A DNA stretch of 64,000 nucleotides from Cloacimonetes bacterium UBA5210 (GTDB taxonomy: Bacteria; Cloacimonadota; Cloacimonadia; Cloacimonadales; Cloacimonadaceae), in assembly GCA_002412625.1 (NCBI GenBank), contig DHVK01000023.1, forward strand, positions 62,001 through 126,000. The letters are read 5' to 3'. The notes under the pieces were generated by a model that had not been told where the DNA came from, did no database searches, and worked only from the letters and a program-made list of their open reading frames with translations. Positions 14,445-24,585 of this stretch are shown piece by piece; the first letter of the stretch is position 1; each line of letters opens with the position of its first letter. The position numbers and the translations under genes are program-made.

Positions 14445-17309
14445 TCAGTGCGGGATCGAAAAATAGATTGTCGTGCCCTTCCCGACCGTGCTTTCTGCCC
14501 ACACTTTTCCGTTATGATGGTCTATGATCTTTTTCACTATCGCCAAACCGATGCCGGTGCCTTCGAATTCTCGTTCCCGGTGCAGACGTTGGAACACGGC
14601 AAAAATCTTGTCCACATACTGCATTTCGAAGCCCACTCCAGAGTCCTTGATGAAATAGACGGTTTCGTTGCCCCTTGCGGTGCTTCCGATTTGGATGTGT
14701 TTAACCGGGCAAGGGAAAGTAAATTTCACGGCATTTTCAAGCAGGTTTTGCCACAGCTCTCCTAATAGCGCATAATCCCCCCGGCAAGAGTGTAAGCCTT
14801 GGATCTCGATGGCAAAATCATCCAGATTTCTTGAATCCGCGATGGTCTTCAGCACTTCCCGAACCAGTTGCTCCATATCGATAGCCGCGTGGTGCATCGA
14901 ATCACGGTTCAAGCGCGCGAATTGCAGGAGTTCGCGGATCAGGGTGTCCATCCGATGGCTGGTTTTGATGATCGTGTTCAAATAGCCCTTTGCTGCCGGA
15001 GGAAACGAAGCCGCATAATCCTCCAGCAAGATGTTGCAATATCCGTCGATGGAGCGCAGTGGAGTGCGCAGGTCGTGGGCAACTGTATATGAAAAGGCTT
15101 CCAGTTCCTGATTTGCAGCTTGTAGCTGTGCAGTGCGCTGCTCCACCTTATTCTCCAAGTCTTGGGCATGTCCTTTGATTTTATCGATCAACTGCAGATG
15201 GTGCAGAACGATGCCAAGTTGATTGGCAAATTCATCCGCGATCTCACGATATTCGTCAGTGAAGAAGTCTTTTTGCTCCGAAACGAACCAGAGAAATCCC
15301 AATAACTTGTCCTGCATAATCATGGCATTATACATGAAGGACTTCATTCCGCTCTGTACAAGTTGCTTTGCGATTGGCATATTCGGCGGCAAGTCATAAG
15401 TGCCAAGATCGTCAATCACGATGGTAGCCGTTTTGTGTAGTTTGCTCAGAAAGTCCCGGTTTGGGGTAAAAGGCCCCCCCGGCTCAAGGAAGGCAAAACC
15501 ATCCTCCGGTTTTACTAATGCAACAATATCGATAAAATCACCATTGACGACATTGGCGGTCAGGATGGTAAAGGGGATCAGTTGCTGCAGATTGAGCACC
15601 GCTGTCTCGCATACATGCTCCAAAGAGCGTGTTTCCAGCACAACGCTATCCAAATCCCGGAGGATTTCCAAACGATGCGCATAGCGGTTTCTCTGCGCTT
15701 CAGCCAGCTTGCGTTGCACGATCTCTGCAATGATCCGGGCAGAAGCATGTAGCCTGGTTTTGGCCTGTTTAATAATGAAGGGAGGGCGGGCTTGGTATTC
15801 TGCGGCCTTTTCTTTCAGGGTTGCGATATCTACCTGATACTTGGCAGAGAGCTCCAGAAGGGTTTGTTCATCCTGAGGCGGATTGCCATAACCCATGTTG
15901 ATCGCCCCGATCACCCCGGTGGAGATGGTAATGGGGACCGCATAGAGGTGTAAGCCACCACTGCAGGCTTTATCCACGATCTCATTGCGTTCCATTGCCA
16001 CCCGCGATACTTCTGCCCAGCAGGATTCGTGACACAGCCACTTCCCGCTATCTAAAGCGATCCGGTTGTCCGGGGTATCACAAAGCTTGCGGGATGCACA
16101 GTCCATAAACTGGCACCAGGAGGAGGAAAAAATGCCGATGGCGTAATCACCATTCTTCTCATAAACTGCAGCAGAAGTATTTAGCAGGGAAAGATAATCT
16201 TGGATCAGCTCTCGCAGCACTTCCTTGCCCACAGAGTCCATGATCAGTCTGTTGGTATTAAGCTCGGTCAAATCACCGTAATCGGATTCTGTCGGAGCCA
16301 CAAATTCTTGTGTGTTCAGCATCCATTCAATGCTCTTCAAGGCGGCATCTTTCCGTCTGATTTCGGTGATATCAGTGAAGACGCACTGGGTTTGCTTGAA
16401 CCGTCCATCTTCATCAGTGATGATTTTTCCGTTGAAACTCACCAATATCTCCGAACCATCCCGTTTCAGCATGTAAAACTCCACCCCGTCCGCAAATCCC
16501 TGCGCTTTGAACTGGGCAAAGCACTCGGGGAATTGCTTTTGGCTCTCGGGAGCCAGAAAGACGCTAAAGTTTCTACCCAATACTTCATCCGGGGTATAGC
16601 CCAGCGTCTGCAACCAAGTTTTGTTTACCGTGACGATATTCCCCTCATGATCAAGGGATTGATAGGCTATGGGAGCATTTTCATATAGTTTGCGAAACTG
16701 GCTTTCGCTTTGCTCAAGATTAAGCTGTTCGTTTCTGCGCTTGATTCTATGGGCAAGTAACTGCCCCAATAACACGGTTGCCAAGGGGTAGATGATCATC
16801 ACCGGCAAAGCAATTGTGCCAAGTACTGAATACCTGACATTTGCCGGCAAAAATTGCGTCATGGCAAGCATAGATACATGTGTTACAAGACCGAGGCTGT
16901 AGAACTCCCAGAAACTATATGATCTCTTTTTGTAAACATGGAGCCTCTTCCAGATCATGCCCCAAAATACGGATGAGATTATTACCGCGCAACCCATTAG
17001 AGTGCCGGAACCACCCTGCATCACCCTGAATATGAGCGCGACTACGGCTGCAATGAAACTGGGGATATAGCCAAAAAACATCCCCACCAGGCTGAGCAGG
17101 ACGGATCTGGTATCAAAGACTATTCCCGGAGTAAGCACCCAGGGATTCGTCATTATGGCAACAGTCACCAAACCCAGACTGAGACCAAGAAGAATCTTTA
17201 CCCACAGTTCATGACGAACTCGCTTCAGAACCACCGCATCAAAGACAATGCCCAGAGACAACAACAGCGCTGCATTGTAGATCATGGCGACAATTGTTTC
17301 CCGAAACAC
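14445..17309 (-). CDS. Membrane sensor histidine kinase (5TMR-LYT, PAS, PocR, GAF, HisKA, HATPase)
   Basis: 954 residues from a GTG start with AAGGAAGG upstream; the ATG eight codons on has no ribosome-binding site. Domains: a LytS/YhcK-type multi-helix membrane region (~1-190, with FDTRSVLLSLVG and FRVMQGGSG), PAS (~205-325), a PocR-type Cys-rich sensory domain (~345-510; WCQFMDCASRKLC, CHESCW), GAF (~545-720), then kinase core. H745 (VAHDLRTPLRS), N859, D889 (DSGVG) and the GTGIG loop are all intact, so it should be active. The stand-alone receiver 44 nt upstream is the likely partner. It converges on the degenerate kinase gene with 23 nt between stops. Confidence 0.85.
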   Translation of the reverse strand: MFRETIVAMIYNAALLLSLGIVFDAVVLKRVRHELWVKILLGLSLGLVTVAIMTNPWVLTPGIVFDTRSVLLSLVGMFFGYIPSFIAAVVALIFRVMQGGSGTLMGCAVIISSVFWGMIWKRLHVYKKRSYSFWEFYSLGLVTHVSMLAMTQFLPANVRYSVLGTIALPVMIIYPLATVLLGQLLAHRIKRRNEQLNLEQSESQFRKLYENAPIAYQSLDHEGNIVTVNKTWLQTLGYTPDEVLGRNFSVFLAPESQKQFPECFAQFKAQGFADGVEFYMLKRDGSEILVSFNGKIITDEDGRFKQTQCVFTDITEIRRKDAALKSIEWMLNTQEFVAPTESDYGDLTELNTNRLIMDSVGKEVLRELIQDYLSLLNTSAAVYEKNGDYAIGIFSSSWCQFMDCASRKLCDTPDNRIALDSGKWLCHESCWAEVSRVAMERNEIVDKACSGGLHLYAVPITISTGVIGAINMGYGNPPQDEQTLLELSAKYQVDIATLKEKAAEYQARPPFIIKQAKTRLHASARIIAEIVQRKLAEAQRNRYAHRLEILRDLDSVVLETRSLEHVCETAVLNLQQLIPFTILTANVVNGDFIDIVALVKPEDGFAFLEPGGPFTPNRDFLSKLHKTATIVIDDLGTYDLPPNMPIAKQLVQSGMKSFMYNAMIMQDKLLGFLWFVSEQKDFFTDEYREIADEFANQLGIVLHHLQLIDKIKGHAQDLENKVEQRTAQLQAANQELEAFSYTVAHDLRTPLRSIDGYCNILLEDYAASFPPAAKGYLNTIIKTSHRMDTLIRELLQFARLNRDSMHHAAIDMEQLVREVLKTIADSRNLDDFAIEIQGLHSCRGDYALLGELWQNLLENAVKFTFPCPVKHIQIGSTARGNETVYFIKDSGVGFEMQYVDKIFAVFQRLHREREFEGTGIGLAIVKKIIDHHNGKVWAESTVGKGTTIYFSIPH

Positions 17310-17352
17310 TCAAGCCTTCCTTACAAAACTGGATTGATCAATCGGTAAGCAG

Positions 17353-17796
17353 TTAATAGCAGGGAGGAGCTTCATTTAGCTCGAGCCAATATTGCCCCAT
17401 TTGATGTACTGCAGCAGCGAATTCAGAGAAATCAACCGGTTTGCGAATGTAACTATTGGCCCCATTGCTGTATGCGGTGGTAACGTCGGCTTGTTCGTTC
17501 GACGAAGTTAAGACTATCACCATTACATGCTTGGTCTTGGGGTGTTTACGGATATGCTGCAACACTTCCAGACCACCTATCTTCGGCAGATTGATGTCCA
17601 GCAAAACCATGGCTGGCAGCAAGTTGGGATCACGGTCTTCAAACTGGCCCCGGCAGAACAAATAGTCAAGCGCTTCTGCTCCATCCTCGGCAACATCCAA
17701 CCGCGTATCTATGCTGGATTTTCTCAGAGCTCGTTTTGTTAGTTCCACATCCCCGGGGTTGTCTTCCACCAGGAGAATGGTCTTCGGGTAATGCAT
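17353..17796 (-). CDS. Stand-alone receiver (Rcp1-like response regulator)
   Basis: 147 residues from the ATG at 17796, which has AGAGG 5 nt upstream; a GTG two codons earlier overlaps that site and is less likely. Single CheY-like domain with acidic residues E11/D12, phosphoacceptor D67 (MVLLDINLPKIGG) and Lys in YIRKPVD. No output domain. The IRKPVD ending and the insertion after helix 1 match Rcp1, the partner of phytochrome-type kinases. It precedes the sensor kinase gene on the same strand by 43 nt, forming a receiver-kinase pair. Confidence 0.85.
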   Translation of the reverse strand: MHYPKTILLVEDNPGDVELTKRALRKSSIDTRLDVAEDGAEALDYLFCRGQFEDRDPNLLPAMVLLDINLPKIGGLEVLQHIRKHPKTKHVMVIVLTSSNEQADVTTAYSNGANSYIRKPVDFSEFAAAVHQMGQYWLELNEAPPCY

Positions 17797-17982
17797 GGCC
17801 ACCTCTTTAATAACTCAATTTCACATTTTGAGCCTACCTTGGCACGAACTTGAACTACAGGCAGGGCAATGTCAGTAGCAGAATATCCACACATCTGTCA
17901 GATTATTTACTAATCATCAACAGTGGCATGAAACGGCTTAGGCACTCCATCACCGACTAGGTAGCCTTGCTGAAAGCTGCAG

Positions 17983-18000
17983 GATTTGTCAAGACAAATC
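17983..18000. repeat. Short perfect palindrome
   Basis: GATTTGTC-AA-GACAAATC, an 8-bp inverted repeat in the gap between the two receiver genes. It lacks a following T-run on either strand, so it is more likely a protein-binding site than a terminator. Function unknown. Confidence 0.35.
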
Positions 18001-18073
18001 TGCCAAATTTGCAAATATGAAATTTCTTCCATAACCGGTCACCGCTGCTCAGAAAAAATAGAAGGGCATTGTT

Positions 18074-18514
18074 TTAGAAGTAAAACTGCTTTGGAGCCTC
18101 GGCTGCAAGCAACCAGGACAGTCCTAAATAGTTAAGAGCAACCAGGAATCTCTCACTATCGACCGGTTTTCGGATATAGGCATTGGCGCCCAGGTTATAG
18201 CTGTTTTCCCCATCCAGTTCTTCTGAAGAAGTGGTGAGGATTACCACCGGGATTCTGCTGGTGGTTTTATTATCACGCACCATTCTTAAGATTTCCATTC
18301 CACTTGTTCCGGGCAAATTGAGGTCCAGCAGGATTAAACTGGGAAGTTTGTCACAATCCGGTTTACCACATTCTTCAAACAGATACTTTATCGCTTCATC
18401 GCCATCATCTTTTACGATGAGTTTCCCCTCGATATTGCACTTTTCCAGAGCTCTGCGGCTCAAATCTGCATCGCTGGGATTGTCTTCTACCAACAAGATG
18501 TTTTTACAATACAT
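18074..18514 (-). CDS. Stand-alone receiver (Rcp1-like response regulator)
   Basis: 146 residues; AAGGAG lies 8 nt before the ATG. Receiver with E10/D11, phosphoacceptor D64 (ILLDLNLPGTSG) and YIRKPVD. Paralogue of the receiver at 17.4-17.8 kb. Its start overlaps the end of the upstream sensor kinase by 11 nt, so the two are translationally coupled and almost certainly partners. No output domain, so it probably acts by protein contact or passes phosphate on. Confidence 0.85.
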   Translation of the reverse strand: MYCKNILLVEDNPSDADLSRRALEKCNIEGKLIVKDDGDEAIKYLFEECGKPDCDKLPSLILLDLNLPGTSGMEILRMVRDNKTTSRIPVVILTTSSEELDGENSYNLGANAYIRKPVDSERFLVALNYLGLSWLLAAEAPKQFYF

Positions 18515-21500
18515 TGTTATTGCTCCTTATCGTCCAATAAAAAGTAGTTCCTTTGTCAACTTCGGATTCAGCCCAAATCGTTCCTCCATGTCTGAGGATA
18601 ATCCTTTGCGCTGTAGTCAATCCAATCCCGGTGCCGGGGAAGTCTTTGGGTTTGTGCATTCTTTGGAAGGCTCCAAAGAGTTTTTGGGCATGAGCCATAT
18701 TAAAGCCCGCCCCATTATCTTTTACATAATACTCAGGGTTATTCTCCCTGATCTGCATGCCAAATTCGATTTTTGCCTTGTCCTGTTTCGCCGTGAACTT
18801 CCAGGCATTGCTTAGCAGGTTGGTCAGCACAATCTCCATCAAATGTCTATCTGCCGATGTGAATAAATCGGGCTTGATTTCCACTTCAACTTCTCTGAAC
18901 GGTTCTTGTTCACGTAGTCTGTCTAACACGCCGGAGGCGATTGCAGACAGATTCAGATTCTCTTCGCTAATACTCTTTTTACTGACGTGTGCCAGTTTTA
19001 GTAAGGCTTCTATCAGCTGATTCATGCGTTGTGCTTCAGAGCGGATTCTTCCCAGATAGGTCTTGGCCTGCTCATCCAGAGTATCCTCATAATCTTCATA
19101 AAGGGCCTGGCTCCATCCATCGATTCCCCGCAAGGGAGAACGCAGATCGTGGGACACTGAATAAGAAAACGCCTCCAGTTCCTTGTTTAGCAGTTCCAAT
19201 TGCGCCGTTCTTTCCCGCACTCGGTGTTCCAATTCTTCATTCAGCTTTCTGATGGCGGCATCTGCTTTGCGTATTTCCGTCACATCCCGAAAGAACACCA
19301 CCATCCGATTCTCTCCGGTATTGATGGCACGGATGTCATAGATACCTTCAAACTCATCTGCGTTATAGGCGATGTGGTCATTTTGATAGCTCTCTCCACC
19401 TTTTGCCACAATGCGGTAGATATCAGGTAATTGGGGGTCAAGTCCCGGAAAAGCCTCCAGGATGGCCTTGCCCATCAAGGGCTTCAAATCCATGCCCAAT
19501 ATCTCACTGGCAGAGGAATTCGCGTCGATCAGAATCAGGGTTCCATCGGGCTGCAGCTCATATCCAAGAGCCCCAAAAGGAGCAATGTTGATTACTTGCC
19601 GGGTCCGGGATGCATTGAGCTGGGACTGTTTCTCCGCCTCGATCATTTCCAAGGCAAAGGCAATATCGCCGGTTACTTCTTCCAAAAGACGCAGCTCGCT
19701 GTCATTGAAGAATCCTGTTTCGGATGCATACAGACAGAAAGTATAGGCCACTTCCGCCTTCACGATTATTGGCAGGACTATCGCTGACTTATAGCCTCGC
19801 TTGAGCGCTTCAGTTTTCCAGATCTGCATCATCGGATCGTGCTCAATGTCGTTGCAATATCCGGCAGTCTTAGTTCTTATCGCTATACCGCTTAGGCCTC
19901 TTCCTGTGGGAATATCCTCGATAGAGACAGGATCGGTGTGCAAAAAGTAGTCCGAAACTTCCCCGGCCCAGTTGATTGGCTTAAGCAGTTTCTCGCGATA
20001 ATCCACTTTGCCAATCCAGGCCATTCTGAACTTGCCATAATCTATTGCGATTTCACAAGCTTCCCGCAGAAGGGTTTCTTCATCCCTGGTTCGCACAACC
20101 ATCTGATTGATCTGGCTGATCAGAGCATAAATCCGGTTCATCTTTGCGATTTCTGCCTCAGCTAATTTGCTTTGGGTGATGTCCCGCACTACGTGGACGG
20201 CTCCACTAAGTTCTCCATTATCTCCTAAGATCGGGTCCACAGTAACCTGATATGTACTCTCGCCAATTTTTAGCTCCATTTCCTCTCTGGTAAGACTCTC
20301 TCTCGCCATCTGATAAGGACATTCCGGATGATGCTCTGAAAAGCCGTGTACTACTTCATAACAGTGGCGGCCTAGCAGATCTTCCGAACCGATTCGGGCA
20401 GGAAATACAGCAGCCTTGTTGCTTCGGATAACTCTGGACTCCGCATCGAGGATAAACACAAAGTCTCTGATACTGTCGAAAGTAGTTTGCCACTGCTGGG
20501 CAATCTTCTGATATTCTTCCTGCAATTGGCTTTTCTCATGTTCCAGGCGTAGCTGGTTTCGCAGCCATTCATAGTCCTTTTGCCGGCTCAAATGGGCCAA
20601 GGCCAGCCCCAGCGCAACTATCAGGATTATCATCAGCAGTGCAGTAAGCACCGCTCTTGACTTGATGGGTTGCATTATCTCTGCAGTGTCAACCTTGGTT
20701 ATCATCACCCAAGGGGAATTACCTATATAGGTCAGCACCGCGTACACCTGCTCTCCACGATAATCACGCAGTTCGTGAATCCCATGCTTCCCTGTGACCG
20801 CCATCACTGCAGGCAGATCCGGGTGCTCAGAAATCTTAAACCTTAGCTTGAGAGCAGCATCCGGCTGATGGCGCAAATCATTTAGCATTACTACTTCATC
20901 GCCTTCCCTGCGCACGATGAGGGTCTCAGCAGTTTTACTGGCAACCGGCCAGGATTGGATAAGAGGATACAAATATTTATCGGGATCAAGCTGCAGCACC
21001 CAAACACCGATAATTATTTGTTGCCCTTTGGGACCTTGAAAAACCGGGATCCAGTACGAGAAGCTGATATGCTCGCCAGCACCCTCAAAGTCTTCTGTAT
21101 AATGCAAATCTCCAATGACGATGTTCCTGGTTTCAAGCACCTTTGCAAGATGAGCATCAAGTTGATTACACACAATCCCGATTGAGGGTGTCAAAGACAA
21201 CACCGTCTGACCCCGGACATCAAGCAATGCTATCACCCGATAATCTATCGTCGTGCGATACATTTGCATGATTTGCAGCACATTGCTGTGGTTGATCTCG
21301 GCTTGTGGATTGCTCAGGGACTGGATGGCGAGCTCTTGGAGCACCGGAGTTCGGAATAGCTGCAATGCGTCTGCGTAGCGCTCTGTTCTCCAATTCTCGA
21401 TTTGCCCGGCCTTCAGATTGGCAATTGATTCTAACTCATTAATGGCATTTTGGCGATGCAGCCTGAATTCGTGATTTAAGTAGAGCAACCCAACCACAAC

Positions 21501-21596
21501 AATCACCCCCGAGAAGAGGATAAACCACAATCGCGGAATCAGCTTATTGTGTTTGCGGATCAACTTCACTTTGTCTGAGAGTAACTCTCTTTTCAT
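18504..21596 (-). CDS. Membrane sensor histidine kinase (dCache, PAS, GAF, PAS, HisKA, HATPase)
   Basis: 1,030 residues. Transmembrane helices at ~23-40 and ~315-336 flank an extracytoplasmic dCache-like sensor. Then PAS (~368-475), GAF (~490-640; FRMAWIGKVDY, TGRGLSGIA), PAS (~655-775) and a kinase core with H816 (SHDLRSPLRG), an N-box TNLLSNAWKF, DNGAG and GTGIG, all intact. The DHp style (LEAFSYSVSHDLRSPLRGIDG split by family) is that of phytochrome-like and multi-sensor kinases. The downstream receiver overlaps its 3' end. Ligand unknown. Confidence 0.85.
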   Translation of the reverse strand: MKRELLSDKVKLIRKHNKLIPRLWFILFSGVIVVVGLLYLNHEFRLHRQNAINELESIANLKAGQIENWRTERYADALQLFRTPVLQELAIQSLSNPQAEINHSNVLQIMQMYRTTIDYRVIALLDVRGQTVLSLTPSIGIVCNQLDAHLAKVLETRNIVIGDLHYTEDFEGAGEHISFSYWIPVFQGPKGQQIIIGVWVLQLDPDKYLYPLIQSWPVASKTAETLIVRREGDEVVMLNDLRHQPDAALKLRFKISEHPDLPAVMAVTGKHGIHELRDYRGEQVYAVLTYIGNSPWVMITKVDTAEIMQPIKSRAVLTALLMIILIVALGLALAHLSRQKDYEWLRNQLRLEHEKSQLQEEYQKIAQQWQTTFDSIRDFVFILDAESRVIRSNKAAVFPARIGSEDLLGRHCYEVVHGFSEHHPECPYQMARESLTREEMELKIGESTYQVTVDPILGDNGELSGAVHVVRDITQSKLAEAEIAKMNRIYALISQINQMVVRTRDEETLLREACEIAIDYGKFRMAWIGKVDYREKLLKPINWAGEVSDYFLHTDPVSIEDIPTGRGLSGIAIRTKTAGYCNDIEHDPMMQIWKTEALKRGYKSAIVLPIIVKAEVAYTFCLYASETGFFNDSELRLLEEVTGDIAFALEMIEAEKQSQLNASRTRQVINIAPFGALGYELQPDGTLILIDANSSASEILGMDLKPLMGKAILEAFPGLDPQLPDIYRIVAKGGESYQNDHIAYNADEFEGIYDIRAINTGENRMVVFFRDVTEIRKADAAIRKLNEELEHRVRERTAQLELLNKELEAFSYSVSHDLRSPLRGIDGWSQALYEDYEDTLDEQAKTYLGRIRSEAQRMNQLIEALLKLAHVSKKSISEENLNLSAIASGVLDRLREQEPFREVEVEIKPDLFTSADRHLMEIVLTNLLSNAWKFTAKQDKAKIEFGMQIRENNPEYYVKDNGAGFNMAHAQKLFGAFQRMHKPKDFPGTGIGLTTAQRIILRHGGTIWAESEVDKGTTFYWTIRSNNNVL

Positions 21597-22443
21597 CTGC
21601 TCTACCTCAATCCTTTTCTACGATACCTGAGTTTTCTTAATAACGTCGCCACAAAAATGGATTCAACACTCAAGATGAGATGCCGATCACACCATGCTAT
21701 CATATTTTCAGCACCGAAATATCTGTCAATCAATTTTGTTCTTTGCACATCCAGGTGATGGCCGTACAATTCAAAGACTTCTGAGCTAAGGATGGAGACA
21801 TCAAAGCGTCTGCCATGCTCCACGCGCTATATCGCTACTGTGAATATGCATCAGACCTTCTAGAGCTGAATATTGCCTCGCACAAGCATCAAAAAGCTCT
21901 GCATTACGCCAACTTGCTTAGATCCGGAAATACTTGAGATGAAAGAGCAAGTCAAGAAGGTGAGACTTATGAGAGGATCGAATGCCAGACCTATATCATT
22001 TGTTATTAATCTGTTATGACGATTTGTACTTTGTTCAATGAGCAAAGAGGAAAGAGCATAAGAGGAAGGAAAGAGAAATAATTTAATCATTGTAATGCAA
22101 TTCCTTACAAGATGTAGTGCAGACAATAAACAGCATCCATGAATATGCGTTCCCTTGGAGCTCTGACTTTGTCAACAGCCTGAGCCCGGAGGGTGGCAGA
22201 GCTAAGCGATACTATTTGCAATTTTGCTTGATACTCTATAAACTCGTTCTGTGTTTTGAACAATCCCATACTGCTTGCTGTTCGAAATGCGGTAAAAAAC
22301 TTGACGCAATCTGTGAATTGTATCCAATGACTCCGTTAGCTCAAAACCATGGTTTTTTATGCGAAAGTCTGCCTCATCTGATGAATCCGGGGACTTGCGA
22401 ATGCATAGTAGTATTCTTAACAAAACATATAAGGAGTGATCTA
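21597..22443. other. Long intergenic region, no gene supported
   Basis: About 850 bp between the divergent kinase and propeller genes. The frame entering the propeller gene is open from 22117, but no signal peptide or ribosome-binding site supports an earlier start. TTGACG occurs at 22301-22306 on the plus strand without a clear -10. No RNA gene seen. Confidence 0.45.
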
Positions 22444-24318
22444 ATGAAGAGGATACTGTTATCTCTTGTCATTTCCAGTTTTATTCTAACGCTTGGGGCA
22501 GTGTATCACAAGTTAGGTGATTATGCTACTCCCGGCAACGCTTATTCGGTTAGCGTGGTGGGTACGACAGCATATTTGGCAGATGGAGGTGAAGGGCTGC
22601 AGATCATTGATGTTGCCAATCCCCAGAACCCGGTGCTGTTGGGTTCTTATGATACTCCCGGTGAAGCTCGCTCGGTTAGCGTGGTGGGCACGACAGCCTA
22701 TGTGGCAGCCGGGAATGCAGGACTGCAGATCATTGATGTTGCCAATCCCCAGAACCCGGTGCTGTTGGGTTCTTATGCTACTCCCGGGCGGGCTCTATCG
22801 CTTTGCGTGGTGGACACCACAGCCTATGTGGCAGCCAGAAATGCTGGTCTGCAGATCATAAATGTCTCCAATCCCCAAAGTCCGGTGCTGCTGGGCTCTT
22901 ATGATACTCCCGGCTACGCTAATTCAGTTAGCGTGGTGGGCACTACAGCTTATGTGGCAGCCGATTATGAAGGTCTGCAGATCATCGATGTCTCCAACCC
23001 CCAGAACCCGGTGCTGTTGGGTTCTTATGATACTCCCGGTGAAGCTCGCTCGGTTAGCGTGGTGGGCACGACAGCCTATGTGGCAGATGGAGATGAAGGT
23101 CTGCAGATCATAGATTTCTCCAATCCCCAGAACCCGGTGCTGTTGGGTTCTTATGCTACTCCCGGTTGGACTCGCTCGGTTAGCGTGGTGGGCACGACAG
23201 CCTATATAGCAGACTTTGATGCAGGACTGCAGATCATCGATGTCTCCAACCCCCAGAACCCGGTGCTGTTGGGTTCTTATGCTACTCCCGGTTGGACTGT
23301 CTCGGTTAGCGTGGTGGGCACGACAGCCTATATAGCAGACGAAGTAGGTCTGCAGATCATCGATATTGCCAATCCCCAGAACCCGATGCTGCTTGATTCT
23401 TATGCTACTCCAGGTTTGGCTCTATCGGTTAGCGTGGTGGGAACGACAGCCTATATAGCAGACTTTGATGCAGGACTGCAGATCATCGATGTCTCCAACC
23501 CCCAGAACCCGGTGCTGTTGGGTTCTTATGCTACTCCCGGCTACGCTTACTCGCTTAGCGTAGTGGGCACCACAGCCTATGTGACAGCCTATGATGCAGG
23601 TCTGCAGATCATCGATGTCTCCAATCCCCAGAACCCCGTGCTACTAGGCTCTTATGTTACACCCCGCTACGCTCAGTCGGTTAGCGTGGTGGGCACGATA
23701 GCTTATATGGCAGCAGATTATGCAGGACTGCAGATCATCGATGTCTCCAATCCTCAGAACCCGATGCTACTCAGTAGTATTTTGCCGCACCAGACCAGCC
23801 GAATTAATAACTGCACCGTGCATGGTAACAGGCTCTATGTCTCGGATAATGGCTGGAATGAGATCAGCATCTATGACATCAGCAATCCCCATATCCCTGA
23901 GCTGCTTTATACCTACGCCTGGAACTTAAGTACTGAAAACATCTGCGTCAGCGGTAATACCCTTTATACGGCAAATGGTTATAATGGTTTGAATATCCAT
24001 GACTTGAACGCAGTGGATATAGCTGATGATGTAGTGGAGGCGGTTCCACTGCCCAAATTGGCAATCTATCCCAATCCCTTCAAAGCGGAAACCAAGCTTT
24101 CCCTAAGCCTGCCTCAAGCCGACCGCGTGAAACTAAGCCTCTACAACCTCAGGGGGCAATTGGTGCGGGAATTGAACGACGGGTTCAAGGCTCAGGGAGA
24201 GCACAACTTCACTTGGGATGGCAAAGACAATAGCGGCAAGGATGTCCCGGTAGGCATCTATCTTGTCCGCTACGACAATGGCAGGCACAAGCTTCTGAAA
24301 AAAGTAACCCGATTTTAA
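22444..24318 (+). CDS. Secreted LVIVD-repeat beta-propeller with C-terminal sorting module
   Basis: 624 residues from the ATG at 22444, which has AAGGAG upstream and starts a signal peptide (MKRILLSLVISSFILTLGA). Residues 24-442 are ten LVIVD-type repeats of ~42 residues with the core SVSVVGTTAYVAD..GLQIIDVSNPQNP split over each unit, then two divergent ones (~443-530). The C-terminal ~80 residues form the sorting module (YPNPFKAETKL, LYNLRGQLVREL, WDGKDNSGKDV, GIYLVRY). Such proteins are exported and probably cell-surface bound; repeats likely build a ligand-binding propeller. Binding partner unknown. Confidence 0.85.
   Translation: MKRILLSLVISSFILTLGAVYHKLGDYATPGNAYSVSVVGTTAYLADGGEGLQIIDVANPQNPVLLGSYDTPGEARSVSVVGTTAYVAAGNAGLQIIDVANPQNPVLLGSYATPGRALSLCVVDTTAYVAARNAGLQIINVSNPQSPVLLGSYDTPGYANSVSVVGTTAYVAADYEGLQIIDVSNPQNPVLLGSYDTPGEARSVSVVGTTAYVADGDEGLQIIDFSNPQNPVLLGSYATPGWTRSVSVVGTTAYIADFDAGLQIIDVSNPQNPVLLGSYATPGWTVSVSVVGTTAYIADEVGLQIIDIANPQNPMLLDSYATPGLALSVSVVGTTAYIADFDAGLQIIDVSNPQNPVLLGSYATPGYAYSLSVVGTTAYVTAYDAGLQIIDVSNPQNPVLLGSYVTPRYAQSVSVVGTIAYMAADYAGLQIIDVSNPQNPMLLSSILPHQTSRINNCTVHGNRLYVSDNGWNEISIYDISNPHIPELLYTYAWNLSTENICVSGNTLYTANGYNGLNIHDLNAVDIADDVVEAVPLPKLAIYPNPFKAETKLSLSLPQADRVKLSLYNLRGQLVRELNDGFKAQGEHNFTWDGKDNSGKDVPVGIYLVRYDNGRHKLLKKVTRF
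22513..23769 (+). repeat. Ten tandem 126-bp coding repeats
   Basis: Ten consecutive units of 126 bp (unit 7 is 123 bp) with long identical nucleotide stretches such as CGGTTAGCGTGGTGGGCACG and CTGCAGATCAT. Identity extends to synonymous sites, so the units are recently duplicated or homogenised. Start and end are set by the protein repeat LGSY...NPVL. Confidence 0.9.
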
Positions 24319-24373
24319 GGAGGACATTTAGCGGCCAACAACGCGACTGCAGTACTCCTGATAGCAATGATGT

Positions 24374-24416
24374 GATGCAAGAAATCGGCAAGATTTCTTG
24401 CATCTTTCTATCTTTT
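24374..24416 (+). terminator. Intrinsic terminator of the propeller gene
   Basis: Perfect 13-bp stem (24374-24386 and 24392-24404) with loop GGCAA, followed by a pyrimidine-rich run (TTTCTATCTTTT). Confidence 0.85.
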
Positions 24417-24585
24417 CCGTTTGGACAAGCAGCATAATAATTCCATATCACTTTCTGCCTACTGATTCCCAGATTTTTCAGATGATGAGTTTGCGAATGA
24501 ATAACACGAATTCATCCCTGCAACATTTTTTCACTGATGAAAGCTTCAAATTGATGGGACAAATGGGGCACCATACTACGGGGTT

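Noticed and set aside
22117..22443. N-terminal extension of the LVIVD protein
   Set aside because: Signal peptide and AAGGAG at 22444 place the start there; the extension has no ribosome-binding site.
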